DNA of 64,000 nt from Ardenticatenaceae bacterium. GTDB taxonomy: Bacteria; Chloroflexota; Anaerolineae; Promineifilales; Promineifilaceae. A program made the translations under genes and the position numbers. Numbering within the stretch: position 1 is the stretch's first letter; each line of letters starts with the position of its first letter. The notes beneath the pieces are model-generated. The model was given only the letters and a program-made list of their open reading frames with translations. It was not told the origin of the DNA and made no database searches. The stretch is from positions 930,001 through 994,000 of the forward strand of contig JACKBQ010000002.1 of the NCBI GenBank assembly GCA_020634455.1, read 5' to 3'. Positions 7,954 through 16,951 of the stretch are shown here, one piece after another.

Positions 7954-8985
7954 TTAACCTGCCTGCACCCGTGGATCAAGGTATGAATACAATAAATCAG
8001 CAATCAAATTGGCAAAGATAACGCTGACGGCAATGAGCAAAAACGCCCCTTGCAGCATCGGGTAATCCTTGCGCCCCACGGCCTCAAAAATCGCGCCGCC
8101 CAGCCCTGGCCAGGAAAACACCGTCTCGATCTGGATGGCCCCGGCTACGGTGAAGCCCAAATTCAGGGCGATGATCGTCACCATTGGCAGCATGGCGTTT
8201 TGCAGGGCATGGTCCTTCAGGATTTGCACGGTGCGCAGCCCTTTGGCCTTGGCCGTGAGGATGTAATCCTCGCTCAAAACGTCCAGCAGGGTGCTGCGCA
8301 TGATCAGCATGTACTCACCCAAAAAGACGATGGTGTAGGTGAGCGTCGGCAGCAGCAAGTGCCGCCCGATGTCGGCCCATTCCTGCCAGATGGTGGCAAA
8401 GTTGCCGCCAGGAGTGATTTTGCCACCCGTGGGCAGGCTAAACTGGGTACTGCCCCAAAACAGCAAAATAATGCCCAGCCAGAAGGTGGGTAAGCTCCAA
8501 AAGGTGAGGCTGGCGAGTACGGCCGTATAATCCAAAGTCGTCCGCGCCCGCCACGCTGCCACAATGGCCAACCCCATGCCAAACACAATCGCCAAAATCT
8601 GCCCCGCGCCAATGAGCAGCACCGTGTTCCACAGCTGCTCCTTGAGCATGTCCAGCACCGGGCGGTTGGTGTGATAGCTAATGCCCAACTCCCCGCGCAG
8701 CAAATTGCCTACGTAAATAAAGAGCTGGGTGTCCAGCGGATTGACGTTACAACTGCCAATCTTCACCGGGTTCAGCGATTCGAAGCAGTTGATGACCGGC
8801 TTGTCCAGGCCAAACCGCTCGCGGATGGCGGCTACCGCGTCCTGCGTCAGGCGCGGATCGCGAATGCCCGCCCGCGCCGGGTCGCCCGGCAAGATGCGAA
8901 AGAGGAAAAAGTTTAGCAAAATGACGATGAGCACCGTCAACAGCGCCCACCCAATTTTTTTAAGGAGGTAGCGAGATCGTCTCAT
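7954..8985 (-). CDS. Peptide ABC importer permease (OppB/DppB type)
   Basis: This 343-residue protein begins with the family-typical N-terminus (SRYLLKKIGWALLTVLIVIL) and the FRILPGDPAR motif of OppB/DppB proteins. It then has the six-helix permease fold with the coupling segment TAKAKGLRTVQILKDHALQNA. An inserted outer-face segment with two cysteines (CFESLNPVKIGSC) could form a disulfide. It lies 76 bp downstream of the binding-protein gene, behind a hairpin that may lower expression of the permease relative to the binding protein. Confidence 0.93.
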   Translation of the reverse strand: MRRSRYLLKKIGWALLTVLIVILLNFFLFRILPGDPARAGIRDPRLTQDAVAAIRERFGLDKPVINCFESLNPVKIGSCNVNPLDTQLFIYVGNLLRGELGISYHTNRPVLDMLKEQLWNTVLLIGAGQILAIVFGMGLAIVAAWRARTTLDYTAVLASLTFWSLPTFWLGIILLFWGSTQFSLPTGGKITPGGNFATIWQEWADIGRHLLLPTLTYTIVFLGEYMLIMRSTLLDVLSEDYILTAKAKGLRTVQILKDHALQNAMLPMVTIIALNLGFTVAGAIQIETVFSWPGLGGAIFEAVGRKDYPMLQGAFLLIAVSVIFANLIADLLYSYLDPRVQAG

Positions 8986-9003
8986 GGGTCCGTGGACGGT
9001 GAA

Positions 9004-9045
9004 CCGTAAACGGTAATCAGAAAATCCACCGATTACCGTTTACGG
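9004..9045. repeat. 15-bp perfect hairpin between binding-protein and permease genes
   Basis: CCGTAAACGGTAATC and GATTACCGTTTACGG flank a 12-nt loop. The same GGTAATCGG vocabulary recurs in other gaps (23836-23890, 36130-36170, 44047-44137), so this is a member of a dispersed hairpin family. Its position could dampen read-through after the abundant binding-protein gene. Confidence 0.6.
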
Positions 9046-9060
9046 ATTACCGATTACTGG

Positions 9061-10794
9061 TTACCGAACAGGTTCAATCACCAGCAAGGAGCTGGGATCT
9101 TCGAGGGCCACTTTACCGGCGTCAGTTTGCCAGCCGGTGAAGCGGTCTGTGCGGAACGCCTGCACAGATTGGGCGTAGAAGGGGATGATGTAGACGACAT
9201 CGTCATGAACCATGCGCTGCATTTCCCAAACCATCTCGATGCGGGTGTCTTTATCCAGCTCAACCGCTTGTTGCAGGTAGAGGGCATCATACTCTGGATT
9301 GGAATAGCCAGTTTCGCTGTTGCCAGTGGGGATTTCCTCGGTGAGCATGACGCTGAGCAGGAAGTTCGGATCAGGATCAGAACCCCAGCCCCACAGAATA
9401 ACGTCAAAGTCGAAGGTGGGGCAGCAGACGGAGGTGAGGGCGTCGGGGTCGAGCGCTTGCAGCTGGGTGCCTACGCCAACTTCGGCCCACATGCCTGCCA
9501 GCAGTTCGGCCATACGCGGGGCGTTGGTGCTGTCGCTGGGCCAGTTCATGCGCAGGGTGAGCGGGTTGCTGCCGTCGGGCATTTCGCGGATGCCGTCGCC
9601 GTCGGTGTCCAGGTAGCCTGCGTCGTCCAAAATCTGGTTGGCCATCGCTACGTCGTAGGCGTAATCATTGAGGGAGTCGTTGTAGAACACGCCGAGGCTG
9701 TCTGGAATGAGGGTGAGGCCGGGCGAGCCGAGACCAAGCAGCACTACGTCAATGATTTGCTGCTTGTCGGTGGCGTGGGCCAGAGCCAGACGTACGTTGC
9801 GGTCTTGCAGGGAGGGATGTCCAGTGCAGATGCCGTCATCGGGCGGACAGTTTTCGGGCAACGTCTGGTTGAAGATGATGTCCGTAACGCTGGGGGCCAG
9901 CGGCGGGCCAATGACCAGTTCAATGTTTTCGTCGTTGCGCAGGGAAGCAACGGCCGTATTCGGCATTTCCGTGATCATATCCACCTGGCCGGTGCGCAGC
10001 GCCTGCACCAGAGCATCCTGGTTCTCAAAGGTTTGGAACACCGCTTCATCAATGATTGGGCCTTTGAAGTAATGATCTTTGACCGATTCTAGACGGACAA
10101 ATTCGTTTTGGGCATATTCGGCCATTTTGAACGGGCCGGAACCAATCATCGCCTCATTCTCAAATTCAGCGATCGCTGCGCCTTCCAGGCCGCCCCAGAT
10201 GTGCTCAGGCAGCACATAGAGGAAGATGAGCTGGCTCTCGATGTTGGGGATAGCATCGGTGAGCGTGATGACGACGTTGTTGCTGTCATCGGCCACAACC
10301 GATTCAAAGAAAACGGTGTACACCGGCAAGAAGGGGAAATCTTCCTGTGTGGTGTACAGGTTGTAGGAAAAGGCGACATCCTCGGCGGTGAGCGGTTCAC
10401 CATCGTGGAAGGTGACGCCATCGCGGATGTGGTAGGTGTAAACCAAACCATCATCGGAAACGTCTACGGTGTCGGCCAGCTCCAGGCTGTAGGTGCCGTC
10501 GAGCTCCAGTTGGTACATCGAGTCGTAGACCAGCTCAAACAGGGTGTATGATTCAGCGAGAACGGCCGTTCCCGGATTCAACGTATCGGGGCTGCCTGCC
10601 CAACCAATGCGCAAAACCGCAGGCTCATCGCTGGTCGCGGCTTCGGTGTCGCCACTGTCGCCCGTTTCGCTGCTGGTGTCGGCGCTGTCGCTGGTACTCG
10701 TGTCGGCAGAATCCGCTGCACCACCACCACAGGCCACCAGCAAACCAGCTATCAACAAAAGCAGCCATAATTTAAGAAAACTATCCTTCTTCAT
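9061..10794 (-). CDS. Peptide ABC importer substrate-binding lipoprotein (family 5)
   Basis: A lipoprotein signal peptide (LLLLIAGLLVAC, lipobox LVAC) is followed by a Gly/Ala and Asp/Ser/Thr-rich spacer. The family 5 extracellular solute-binding fold comes next, with the typical segment TYHIRDGVTFHDGEPLTAEDVAFS-like and later WPSDSTNAPRMAELLAGMW. The protein should be anchored on the outer face and deliver oligopeptide, dipeptide or related ligands to the permeases. Length of 577 residues is normal. A good Shine-Dalgarno (AAGGAGA) sits 8 nt before the ATG. The acidic linker after the lipobox suits a cell-surface tether. Confidence 0.93.
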   Translation of the reverse strand: MKKDSFLKLWLLLLIAGLLVACGGGAADSADTSTSDSADTSSETGDSGDTEAATSDEPAVLRIGWAGSPDTLNPGTAVLAESYTLFELVYDSMYQLELDGTYSLELADTVDVSDDGLVYTYHIRDGVTFHDGEPLTAEDVAFSYNLYTTQEDFPFLPVYTVFFESVVADDSNNVVITLTDAIPNIESQLIFLYVLPEHIWGGLEGAAIAEFENEAMIGSGPFKMAEYAQNEFVRLESVKDHYFKGPIIDEAVFQTFENQDALVQALRTGQVDMITEMPNTAVASLRNDENIELVIGPPLAPSVTDIIFNQTLPENCPPDDGICTGHPSLQDRNVRLALAHATDKQQIIDVVLLGLGSPGLTLIPDSLGVFYNDSLNDYAYDVAMANQILDDAGYLDTDGDGIREMPDGSNPLTLRMNWPSDSTNAPRMAELLAGMWAEVGVGTQLQALDPDALTSVCCPTFDFDVILWGWGSDPDPNFLLSVMLTEEIPTGNSETGYSNPEYDALYLQQAVELDKDTRIEMVWEMQRMVHDDVVYIIPFYAQSVQAFRTDRFTGWQTDAGKVALEDPSSLLVIEPVR

Positions 10795-10827
10795 CTTTCT
10801 TCTCCTTTTCTGATTTATAAAAAATTT

Positions 10828-10906
10828 ACCGCAGAGGACGCGGAGATCGCTGAGGTTTTAGTTGTAGAACCTTAGCATTTGCCGTGCGCTCTGCGGTTTA
10901 TTTTTC
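10828..10906 (-). repeat. CGCAGAG-type intergenic hairpin, possible terminator after the oxidase gene
   Basis: ACCGCAGAG and CTCTGCGGT form the outer stem, with an inner AGGTT/AACCT stem. On the minus strand the hairpin is followed by AAATTTTTTATAAAT, so it could end or attenuate transcription coming from the oxidase gene. The same words recur at 35070-35285 and in shorter form at 45183-45236 and 54921-54987. Confidence 0.5.
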
Positions 10907-10919
10907 TTAACAAGTTGTC

Positions 10920-12089
10920 TCATACCATAAATTCTTTCACCGGATTTTCGGCGAAGAGGATGGGGCGACTGAACTGGAACGGAGTCAAATCAAATTCAGA
11001 TTTCCCGGACATGGCCAGCTGGCTGAGAATTTTGCCCAGCAGCGAGGCAAACTTGAAAGCGTGCCCAGCGCCAATGGCGATAGCCACGTTGGGATGTTCG
11101 GGTAAAGTGTCCAGGACAAAATCCCGGTCGGGGGGCATGGTGTAGAGGCAGGTTTTAGTGTAAATGACGGGGCCGTGTGCCGTGGGGAGATGTTGGCGTA
11201 AAAAGGTGTCGGTGCGCTGGAAAGCGGCCGTATCCACCTCAAAGGTGCGGGATTCGGCCGTGGTTTCTTGCCCGCCAACATCCTGGGCAATTTTGGGGCC
11301 TGCTTCGCCAAAAGCGGGGAAGCCGTAATAACACGGCTCGTCCAGCCAAATCCAGATGGGAAACCGCTCCAGCGAAAAATCGTTGAGGTGGGGCGAAGCG
11401 TAATACGTCACCTGCTCTTGAGTGACCGTCAGGTTAATTTTTGTGCCAAAATGGGCCAACAGCTGATTGCTCCAGGCACCACTGGCAATCACCAGCTTTT
11501 CACAGGTGTACGTTTCGCCGCCAGCCACCACGGTAATTTCCTTGCTGGACGGGTGAATTTCGGTCACTGGCGCATTGTCACGCAAGGTTGCGCCATGTTC
11601 GCGGGCCATCTTTTGGTGGGTGGCGTTGCTTTTGGCCGCAGCTACCAGACCGCTTTCGGTCTGGTAAAGGGCGGTCACGTGGTCTGGCAACTGCCATTGG
11701 GGCCAGCGGTACATGATTTCGGCCGCGTCCAGCAGGTCATAGGGAATATTGAAGGCAGAGAGGCTGCGGGTGTAATCGCTGAGGGGCAGACGGGAACCGG
11801 CGGGGGACAAATCGAGGCCGCCTGTTTTGTAGACAAGCTGCTCACCGGAGTCTGCTTCTACAGCAGCCCAGGCGCGATAGGCTTCTTTGGCTAAGTTTAC
11901 ATAATGGGGTTCGTGATACGAGAGCCGGATGATCCGTGAATGATCTTGCGAGCCACCCCGCGCGTGGCCTAGAGCGAACTGCTCAAGCCCCAAGACATCA
12001 CCGCCTGTTTGACGTGCTAACCAATAAGTGGCTGCACTCCCAATTCCACCAAGGCCAAGAACGAGGTGCTTGTACGCTCGTTTTTTCAA
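10920..12089 (-). CDS. solA: Monomeric sarcosine oxidase / N-methyl amino acid oxidase family flavoenzyme
   Basis: A GxGxxG Rossmann motif (LGLGGIGSAATYWLA) near the N-terminus binds FAD, and a GGSQDHSRIIRLSYHEPHY segment typical of the MSOX/SolA family follows. KTCLYTMPPDRDF contains the cysteine that in MSOX carries the covalent flavin. The family oxidises sarcosine, N-methyltryptophan or related secondary amines, producing hydrogen peroxide and formaldehyde; the exact substrate is not readable here. The start is TTG at 12089, supported by GAGG 6 nt upstream. It is co-oriented with the peptide importer 125 bp downstream, so the imported ligand may include N-methylated compounds (inference). 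The symbol marks the family only. Confidence 0.85.
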   Translation of the reverse strand: MKKRAYKHLVLGLGGIGSAATYWLARQTGGDVLGLEQFALGHARGGSQDHSRIIRLSYHEPHYVNLAKEAYRAWAAVEADSGEQLVYKTGGLDLSPAGSRLPLSDYTRSLSAFNIPYDLLDAAEIMYRWPQWQLPDHVTALYQTESGLVAAAKSNATHQKMAREHGATLRDNAPVTEIHPSSKEITVVAGGETYTCEKLVIASGAWSNQLLAHFGTKINLTVTQEQVTYYASPHLNDFSLERFPIWIWLDEPCYYGFPAFGEAGPKIAQDVGGQETTAESRTFEVDTAAFQRTDTFLRQHLPTAHGPVIYTKTCLYTMPPDRDFVLDTLPEHPNVAIAIGAGHAFKFASLLGKILSQLAMSGKSEFDLTPFQFSRPILFAENPVKEFMV

Positions 12090-12294
12090 CGGTTACCTCA
12101 ACAAAAGGAGGTGTCCAACGCAAAACCCAAACCTGAGCATCCGCAGGAACAGAGATTTATTCATCCATGTAAAAAATTTGCGGGAGTGTATAGCTGTCTG
12201 GAGAATTGTCAAGAAATTGCATTTGTTTTTTGGTGAAGCGGTTTGTCTGCGGGCGTTGACGGCCGTTCTGCCAACGGCTACACTTTTCCCCGCA

Positions 12295-13203
12295 ATGGTA
12301 CAACAAAATCCCCCTCCAACTTCATTTCCTCTGCTCAACAATGCTCCGCTGGTGATAGCCGTTTTGCTTTTGCTAGACAGCTTGCATTTTGTCTTTGCCC
12401 GGCTGCTGCGGGTGTATTTGCCGCCTGTGCAGGCTGCACTTCTGGTGTTGGGTTTTGCGACGATGGAAACGGCCGTTTTCCTCATCTGGCGGCGCAAAAT
12501 CCAGCTAAACCTGCTGCGCCAGCACCTTTGGTTTTTTGCAGTCGTGGGATTGTTGGTGGCCGGTTCTACGACCCTCAGCTTTGCGGCTGTGCGCTACGTG
12601 GATGCAGGCACCGCGACCATGCTGGCCCAAACCAGCACCCTGTTTGCTGTAGCATTTGGCCTCTTTTGGCTGCGCGAGCGGCTGCACCGCAACGAACTGC
12701 TGGGGGCAGGTGTGGCTCTGCTGGGTATTTTTGTGATTAGCTTTCAGCCGGGGGACGTGCTGCGCCTGGGATCGCTGCTGGTTCTCAGTTCATCCTTTTT
12801 GTATGCGCTGCATGCCGCCACGGTGAAGCGGTTTGGTCAAGAGATTGATTTTGCCAACTTTTTCTTGTTTCGGGTTGGCAGTACCACCTTCTTTTTGCTA
12901 ATTTTTTTGCTTGTTCAGGGGGTGGAAAGTTGGCAGAAGCCTGCCCCCATTGCCTGGCTGGTGCTGCTGCTCGTGGGCACGGTAGATGTGGTTTGCAGCC
13001 GCGTGTTATACTATTTGGCGCTGCGCCGCCTGCAAATTAGCCATCACGCCATTTTGCTCACGTTAAGCCCGGTGATTGCAGTGGTGTGGTCGCTGTTGCT
13101 CTTTGGGGAGTCACCTACGTGGCAAGGGTTTTTGGGTGGAACGGCCGTACTCATCGGCGTTTTCATCGTTACCAGGCAGCAACGTAAGACACCTAAAACC
13201 TGA
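12295..13203 (+). CDS. EamA/DMT-family transporter
   Basis: About ten hydrophobic helices arranged as two EamA repeats, each of five helices, mark a drug/metabolite transporter exporting or importing small metabolites across the inner membrane. The first repeat has AVRYVDAGTATMLAQTSTLF and FWLRERLHRNELLGAGVALLGI, the second ALRRLQISHHAILLTLSPVIAV and LFGESPTWQGFLGGTAVLIG. I start at the ATG at 12295 (302 residues, normal length). Upstream in-frame starts back to 12028 would overlap the divergent oxidase gene and add hydrophilic sequence foreign to the family. The substrate is unknown. Confidence 0.88.
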   Translation: MVQQNPPPTSFPLLNNAPLVIAVLLLLDSLHFVFARLLRVYLPPVQAALLVLGFATMETAVFLIWRRKIQLNLLRQHLWFFAVVGLLVAGSTTLSFAAVRYVDAGTATMLAQTSTLFAVAFGLFWLRERLHRNELLGAGVALLGIFVISFQPGDVLRLGSLLVLSSSFLYALHAATVKRFGQEIDFANFFLFRVGSTTFFLLIFLLVQGVESWQKPAPIAWLVLLLVGTVDVVCSRVLYYLALRRLQISHHAILLTLSPVIAVVWSLLLFGESPTWQGFLGGTAVLIGVFIVTRQQRKTPKT

Positions 13204-13242
13204 TACAAAACAAGCCCCTCTCAACATTTTAGGAGCCGATTG

Positions 13243-15948
13243 ATGAACCCAATAAATCTTTCACGTCAATCCAGAATTTTCTCTTACCTTCTTTTGCTGT
13301 TTGCCACGATTGTACTGCTGCTGGTGTTGTTCAACAGTCGGCAGCCAGGCGCTACCGCCGCTCCCAACGGCGCTCAGTCGGCAGATGGGCTTTGGCAGGA
13401 TGTGGATGAAGCGCTGTTGCGGGTGGTGGGCGAGCGGCAGATTGTGCCCGCTCTTTACCGCCCGGTGGCGCTGAACTGGCAGGTTTTGGACGGCTTGCTG
13501 GCGAATGTGCCGGACAGCGCAGCTGCGGCCGATGAAGTCATTTTGTCGCTACCGCTGCCCAATGGCGCGTACGGCCGTTTCCAAATCTACCAAACGGCCG
13601 TAATGCACCCAAACCTCGCTGCCAAATTCCCGCAGATTCGCACTTTTGCGGGCATTGGCCTGGATGATCCTACCGCCACGGTTCGATTGGACACCACGCC
13701 CAAAGGGTTCCACGCTATGATTTTGTCGGCAAACGGCCGTGTTTTCATAGACCCCTACACCACCGCCACCACTGACCTGTACCAAACTTATTACGCCAGC
13801 GACTTCATCCCCAACCTGCCCCCCGATTTTCAACCCGATGTGGTGATTGAGCCAGAAGGCGGTGTGGCGGCTGAACAACCCACAGCCATCAGCGCCAGCT
13901 CCGGCAGCGCCCTGCGAACCTACCGCCTGGCCGTCGCCGCCACGGGCGAATACACACAATATCACGGTGGTACGGTTGAGTTGGCGATGGCTGAAATTGT
14001 TACGGCCGTTAATCGCGTTACGGGTATTTATGAACGAGAAGTGGCAGTTCGTCTTCAGCTCATTGCCAATAACGACAAAATTGTCTATCTCAACAGCGCA
14101 ACTGATCCCTACAACGAGTTCGATGGCACAGATTTGCCAACCGATAACCAAAACAATCTTGATAATCCAGCGGTTATTGGTTCGGCAAATTACGATATTG
14201 GGCATCTGTTTAGCACTTGGTCAGGGGGTGGTGTAGCTGGATTAGGTGTGGTGTGTGGCAATGCAAAGGCGTATGGCGTTACAGGTGGTCAAGACCCCAT
14301 AGGTGACCCTTATTATGTGGATTATGTGGCTCACGAAATGGGTCATCAGTTTTCCGCTAACCATACTTTTAACAGTAATTCTGGCGCTTGTAGCCCCATT
14401 TACAATCAGTGGAATGCTTCAACTGCGTACGAACCTGGGAGCGGCAGTACCATCATGGGTTATGCAGGCATTTGTAACCCGCAAAATTTGCAGGACAACA
14501 GCGACGATTATTTCCACACCATCAGCTTTGACGAAATCACTAATTTCACAACAGCAGGGAATGGCAACAGCTGTACAGTGACCTCTGCCACGGGGAATAC
14601 GCCACCTTCAGTGGAGGCAGGGGCTAGCTACAATGTTCCCTTAAACACGCCCTTTACGCTTACCGGTTCAGCCACCGACCCAGGGCAGGAAGCCTCTTTA
14701 ACTTACAATTGGGAGGAATTTGATAAAGGGCCGCAGGGCATCCCCCAATTCCCGTCCGGGAATGCGCCAATTTTTCGGTCGTTTCCGGCGACCAGTTCGC
14801 CATCGCGTACCTTCCCGCAGATGTCTGACATTGTGAATAATACGCAGACGCTGGGAGAGCTTTTGCCGACGTACGGCCGTACCATGAATTTCCGCCTCAC
14901 CGTGCGCGACAACCAGGCTGTGGGTGGGGTAGCGTATGATTCGACGACGGTAACGGCCGTTGATACCGGCAGCCAATTTGAAATGACAGCACCCAACGGT
15001 GGTGAAACCTGGACTGGCAATACCCAACAAACCGTCACCTGGAATGTGGCCAACACCACCGCCGCCCCCATTAGCTGCGCCAACGTCAATATTGAACTTT
15101 CCACCGATGGCGGTTACACCTATCCCTACACCCTGGAAACAAACACGCCAAACGACGGCAGCCAAACCATCTGGGTCACAAACGTCAACAGCAGCACCGC
15201 CCGTGTGCGCGTTAGCTGCGCCAGCAACATCTTCTTCGACATTTCCAACGCCAATTTCATCATCCTGCTTGGCGTTGGCGCTCCGTCGTTGGCCGTGAGC
15301 AAGAGCGTGGCCCCCACAGGCAGCGTGGCTCCGGGCGACAGCCTGACGTACACGATTGACGTGGATAATGTGGGCAACGCTCCTGCCAGCAGCACAACCA
15401 TCACCGACACATTTGCCGTTGGGCTAACCAGCCCGGTTTGCAACGGCGTATCTGGCGATTTGGATCAAACGAGGGTGATCAATCCCACCCAAAGCGTGCA
15501 GGTTGTGTGTACGGCCGTAATAGACCCAGCCTTAACCCTTGACGTCGAAATCACAGCCAACCCCGCCGTTATTTCCAGCACGGAGACCACCACCTACACC
15601 ATCAGCGTCACCAACAGTCACAGCAGCCTGAGCTTAAGCAACGTGCAGGTCAGCACTCCCGGCGTCACGGGCTGCATGCCATCGCTAAGCGCCCCGCATG
15701 TTTTGGGGCCTGGTGCCAACCAACTCTACACCTGTCCCAACAATCCGGTTAGCCCCCTGGCTCCCGTCACTGCCACCGCTACCGGGCAGCTCACCATCAG
15801 CAACATCGCCTATGCCAACGATCCGAATGATTCTGGCACAAAAAACAGCACCACAGTAAACACGCAGGTTTCCGTTACCGCAAGTGACACCGTGATGATC
15901 ATTTTCTCTGATTATTTGTACATTTACCTGCCGGTGATGAACAAATAA
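13243..15948 (+). CDS. Secreted zinc metalloprotease (reprolysin-like metzincin) with Ig-like repeats
   Basis: A signal or anchor helix (about residues 10-30) precedes a propeptide-like region and then a metzincin domain. That domain has the zinc motif HEMGHQFSANH (about 364-374) and a Met-turn (STIMGYAG, about 402). Downstream are beta-sandwich modules: a VEAGASYNVPLNTPFTLTG-type domain, an NGGETWTGNTQQTVTWNV module, and DUF11-type repeats (about 680-860). The C-terminus is YLYIYLPVMNK, matching the tail of the secreted protein ending at 33805. It probably degrades proteins outside the cell or at its surface. AGGAG lies 7 nt before the ATG. Confidence 0.9.
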   Translation: MNPINLSRQSRIFSYLLLLFATIVLLLVLFNSRQPGATAAPNGAQSADGLWQDVDEALLRVVGERQIVPALYRPVALNWQVLDGLLANVPDSAAAADEVILSLPLPNGAYGRFQIYQTAVMHPNLAAKFPQIRTFAGIGLDDPTATVRLDTTPKGFHAMILSANGRVFIDPYTTATTDLYQTYYASDFIPNLPPDFQPDVVIEPEGGVAAEQPTAISASSGSALRTYRLAVAATGEYTQYHGGTVELAMAEIVTAVNRVTGIYEREVAVRLQLIANNDKIVYLNSATDPYNEFDGTDLPTDNQNNLDNPAVIGSANYDIGHLFSTWSGGGVAGLGVVCGNAKAYGVTGGQDPIGDPYYVDYVAHEMGHQFSANHTFNSNSGACSPIYNQWNASTAYEPGSGSTIMGYAGICNPQNLQDNSDDYFHTISFDEITNFTTAGNGNSCTVTSATGNTPPSVEAGASYNVPLNTPFTLTGSATDPGQEASLTYNWEEFDKGPQGIPQFPSGNAPIFRSFPATSSPSRTFPQMSDIVNNTQTLGELLPTYGRTMNFRLTVRDNQAVGGVAYDSTTVTAVDTGSQFEMTAPNGGETWTGNTQQTVTWNVANTTAAPISCANVNIELSTDGGYTYPYTLETNTPNDGSQTIWVTNVNSSTARVRVSCASNIFFDISNANFIILLGVGAPSLAVSKSVAPTGSVAPGDSLTYTIDVDNVGNAPASSTTITDTFAVGLTSPVCNGVSGDLDQTRVINPTQSVQVVCTAVIDPALTLDVEITANPAVISSTETTTYTISVTNSHSSLSLSNVQVSTPGVTGCMPSLSAPHVLGPGANQLYTCPNNPVSPLAPVTATATGQLTISNIAYANDPNDSGTKNSTTVNTQVSVTASDTVMIIFSDYLYIYLPVMNK

Positions 15949-15956
15949 ATCGGTTG

Positions 15957-16051
15957 AAACCTGACAGGGTTTGTAAGGCGACTTTATGAGAAGTTGCGCT
16001 GCTTGATTAAGTAGCAGGATGGCAAACTATCTGCCTAAATCTGTCAGGTTT
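15957..16051. repeat. Inverted repeat AAACCTGACAG...CTGTCAGGTTT after the protease gene
   Basis: Two 11-nt perfectly complementary arms are separated by about 73 nt, in the gap between convergent genes (protease ending 15948, SDR ending 16063). It may mark a small mobile repeat or shape both 3' ends; there is no strong T-run. Confidence 0.5.
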
Positions 16052-16062
16052 GGTAAAGCGGA

Positions 16063-16821
16063 TCAGCTGCGCAGGTAAGACGCGCCGTTGACGTCAATGA
16101 TGGCTCCGGTGAGGAACTGGGTGCCTTCTGCGGCCAGGAACAGCACCGGATAGGCCACTTCGTCCGGGGTGGCCACCCGGTTGAGCGGGCTTTGGCCACG
16201 AATGGCAGCCCCCGCTTCGCCAGCGAGCAGCTCTTCGGCCATGTCGGTTTCCACAAAACCGGGGGCGACGACGCCGACAAAAATGTTATGCGGGGCCAAA
16301 TATTTGGCCAGCGATTGGCTCATCGCGTTCAGCCCGGCTTTGCTGGCTCCGTAGGCAGGCGCGGTCGGTTCGCCCCGGAATGCCCCGCGCGAGGAGACGT
16401 TGACAATACGGCCGTATCCCTGCCCAATCATCTGCCTCCCCACCAAATAACACAGATTTGCCACGCCCACCAGATTTACCGCCAGCGTGTTGTGCCACGC
16501 CGCTTGCCAATCGGAAAAGCTCACCTCCGCCAGCGGATGTTCTTCATAAATGCCCGCATTGTTAACGAGGATGTCAATACGGCCGTACATCGCCACCACC
16601 TCGGCCACCAATCGCTCCAAATCTACCGGGTCGGACATCTCGGCTTTGGCGATGTGGTGCTTTTCGCCCGCCAATGCTGCTTTTGTCGCCTCGGCAGCGG
16701 CAAGATTGCGATTGTAATGCACCACCACTCGCGCCCCGTGTTGGGCAAACTGCTGGCAAATCGCCCGGCCAATGCCCCGCGATCCGCCCGTTACTAAAAC
16801 CACCTTGTCTGAAAAATCCAT
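16063..16821 (-). CDS. Short-chain dehydrogenase/reductase (FabG-like)
   Basis: This classical SDR has the cofactor motif TGGSRGIGRAI at the N-terminus, NNAG (VNNAGIYEE), the catalytic Ser in VNVSSRGAF, and YGASK (Y and K). The C-terminal half reads PGFVETDM. It should reduce a keto group or oxidise a hydroxyl group with NAD(P)H; fatty-acid 3-oxoacyl reduction is one possibility but cannot be fixed from sequence. Of two adjacent ATGs I choose 16821 because GGAGG is then 5 nt upstream. It follows the glycosylation cluster but is separated from it by a terminator, so it is probably independent. Confidence 0.9.
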   Translation of the reverse strand: MDFSDKVVLVTGGSRGIGRAICQQFAQHGARVVVHYNRNLAAAEATKAALAGEKHHIAKAEMSDPVDLERLVAEVVAMYGRIDILVNNAGIYEEHPLAEVSFSDWQAAWHNTLAVNLVGVANLCYLVGRQMIGQGYGRIVNVSSRGAFRGEPTAPAYGASKAGLNAMSQSLAKYLAPHNIFVGVVAPGFVETDMAEELLAGEAGAAIRGQSPLNRVATPDEVAYPVLFLAAEGTQFLTGAIIDVNGASYLRS

Positions 16822-16890
16822 CATTTCCTCCAATTTAAAAATTTCACCATAAATCCGCCCATCTGCCTCGCCCCTACAGGTGTGATTGGG

Positions 16891-16929
16891 CAAAAAAAGA
16901 CCTGCCACAAATAATTGTTGGCAGGTCTG
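16891..16929 (-). terminator. Rho-independent terminator of the glycosylation cluster
   Basis: On the minus strand AGACCTGCCA and TGGCAGGTCT form a 10-bp stem with an 11-nt loop, followed directly by TTTTTTTG. It lies about 23 nt after the stop codon of the Agl23-like gene at 16952. Confidence 0.85.
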
Positions 16930-16951
16930 GAATTGTTACAAAAACGGCCGT

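Noticed and set aside
9127..10092. A long plus-strand reading frame (about 320 codons) opposite the binding-protein gene.
   Set aside because: It is a shadow of a gene with clear lipoprotein and family-5 features, has no family-like content and no ribosome site.
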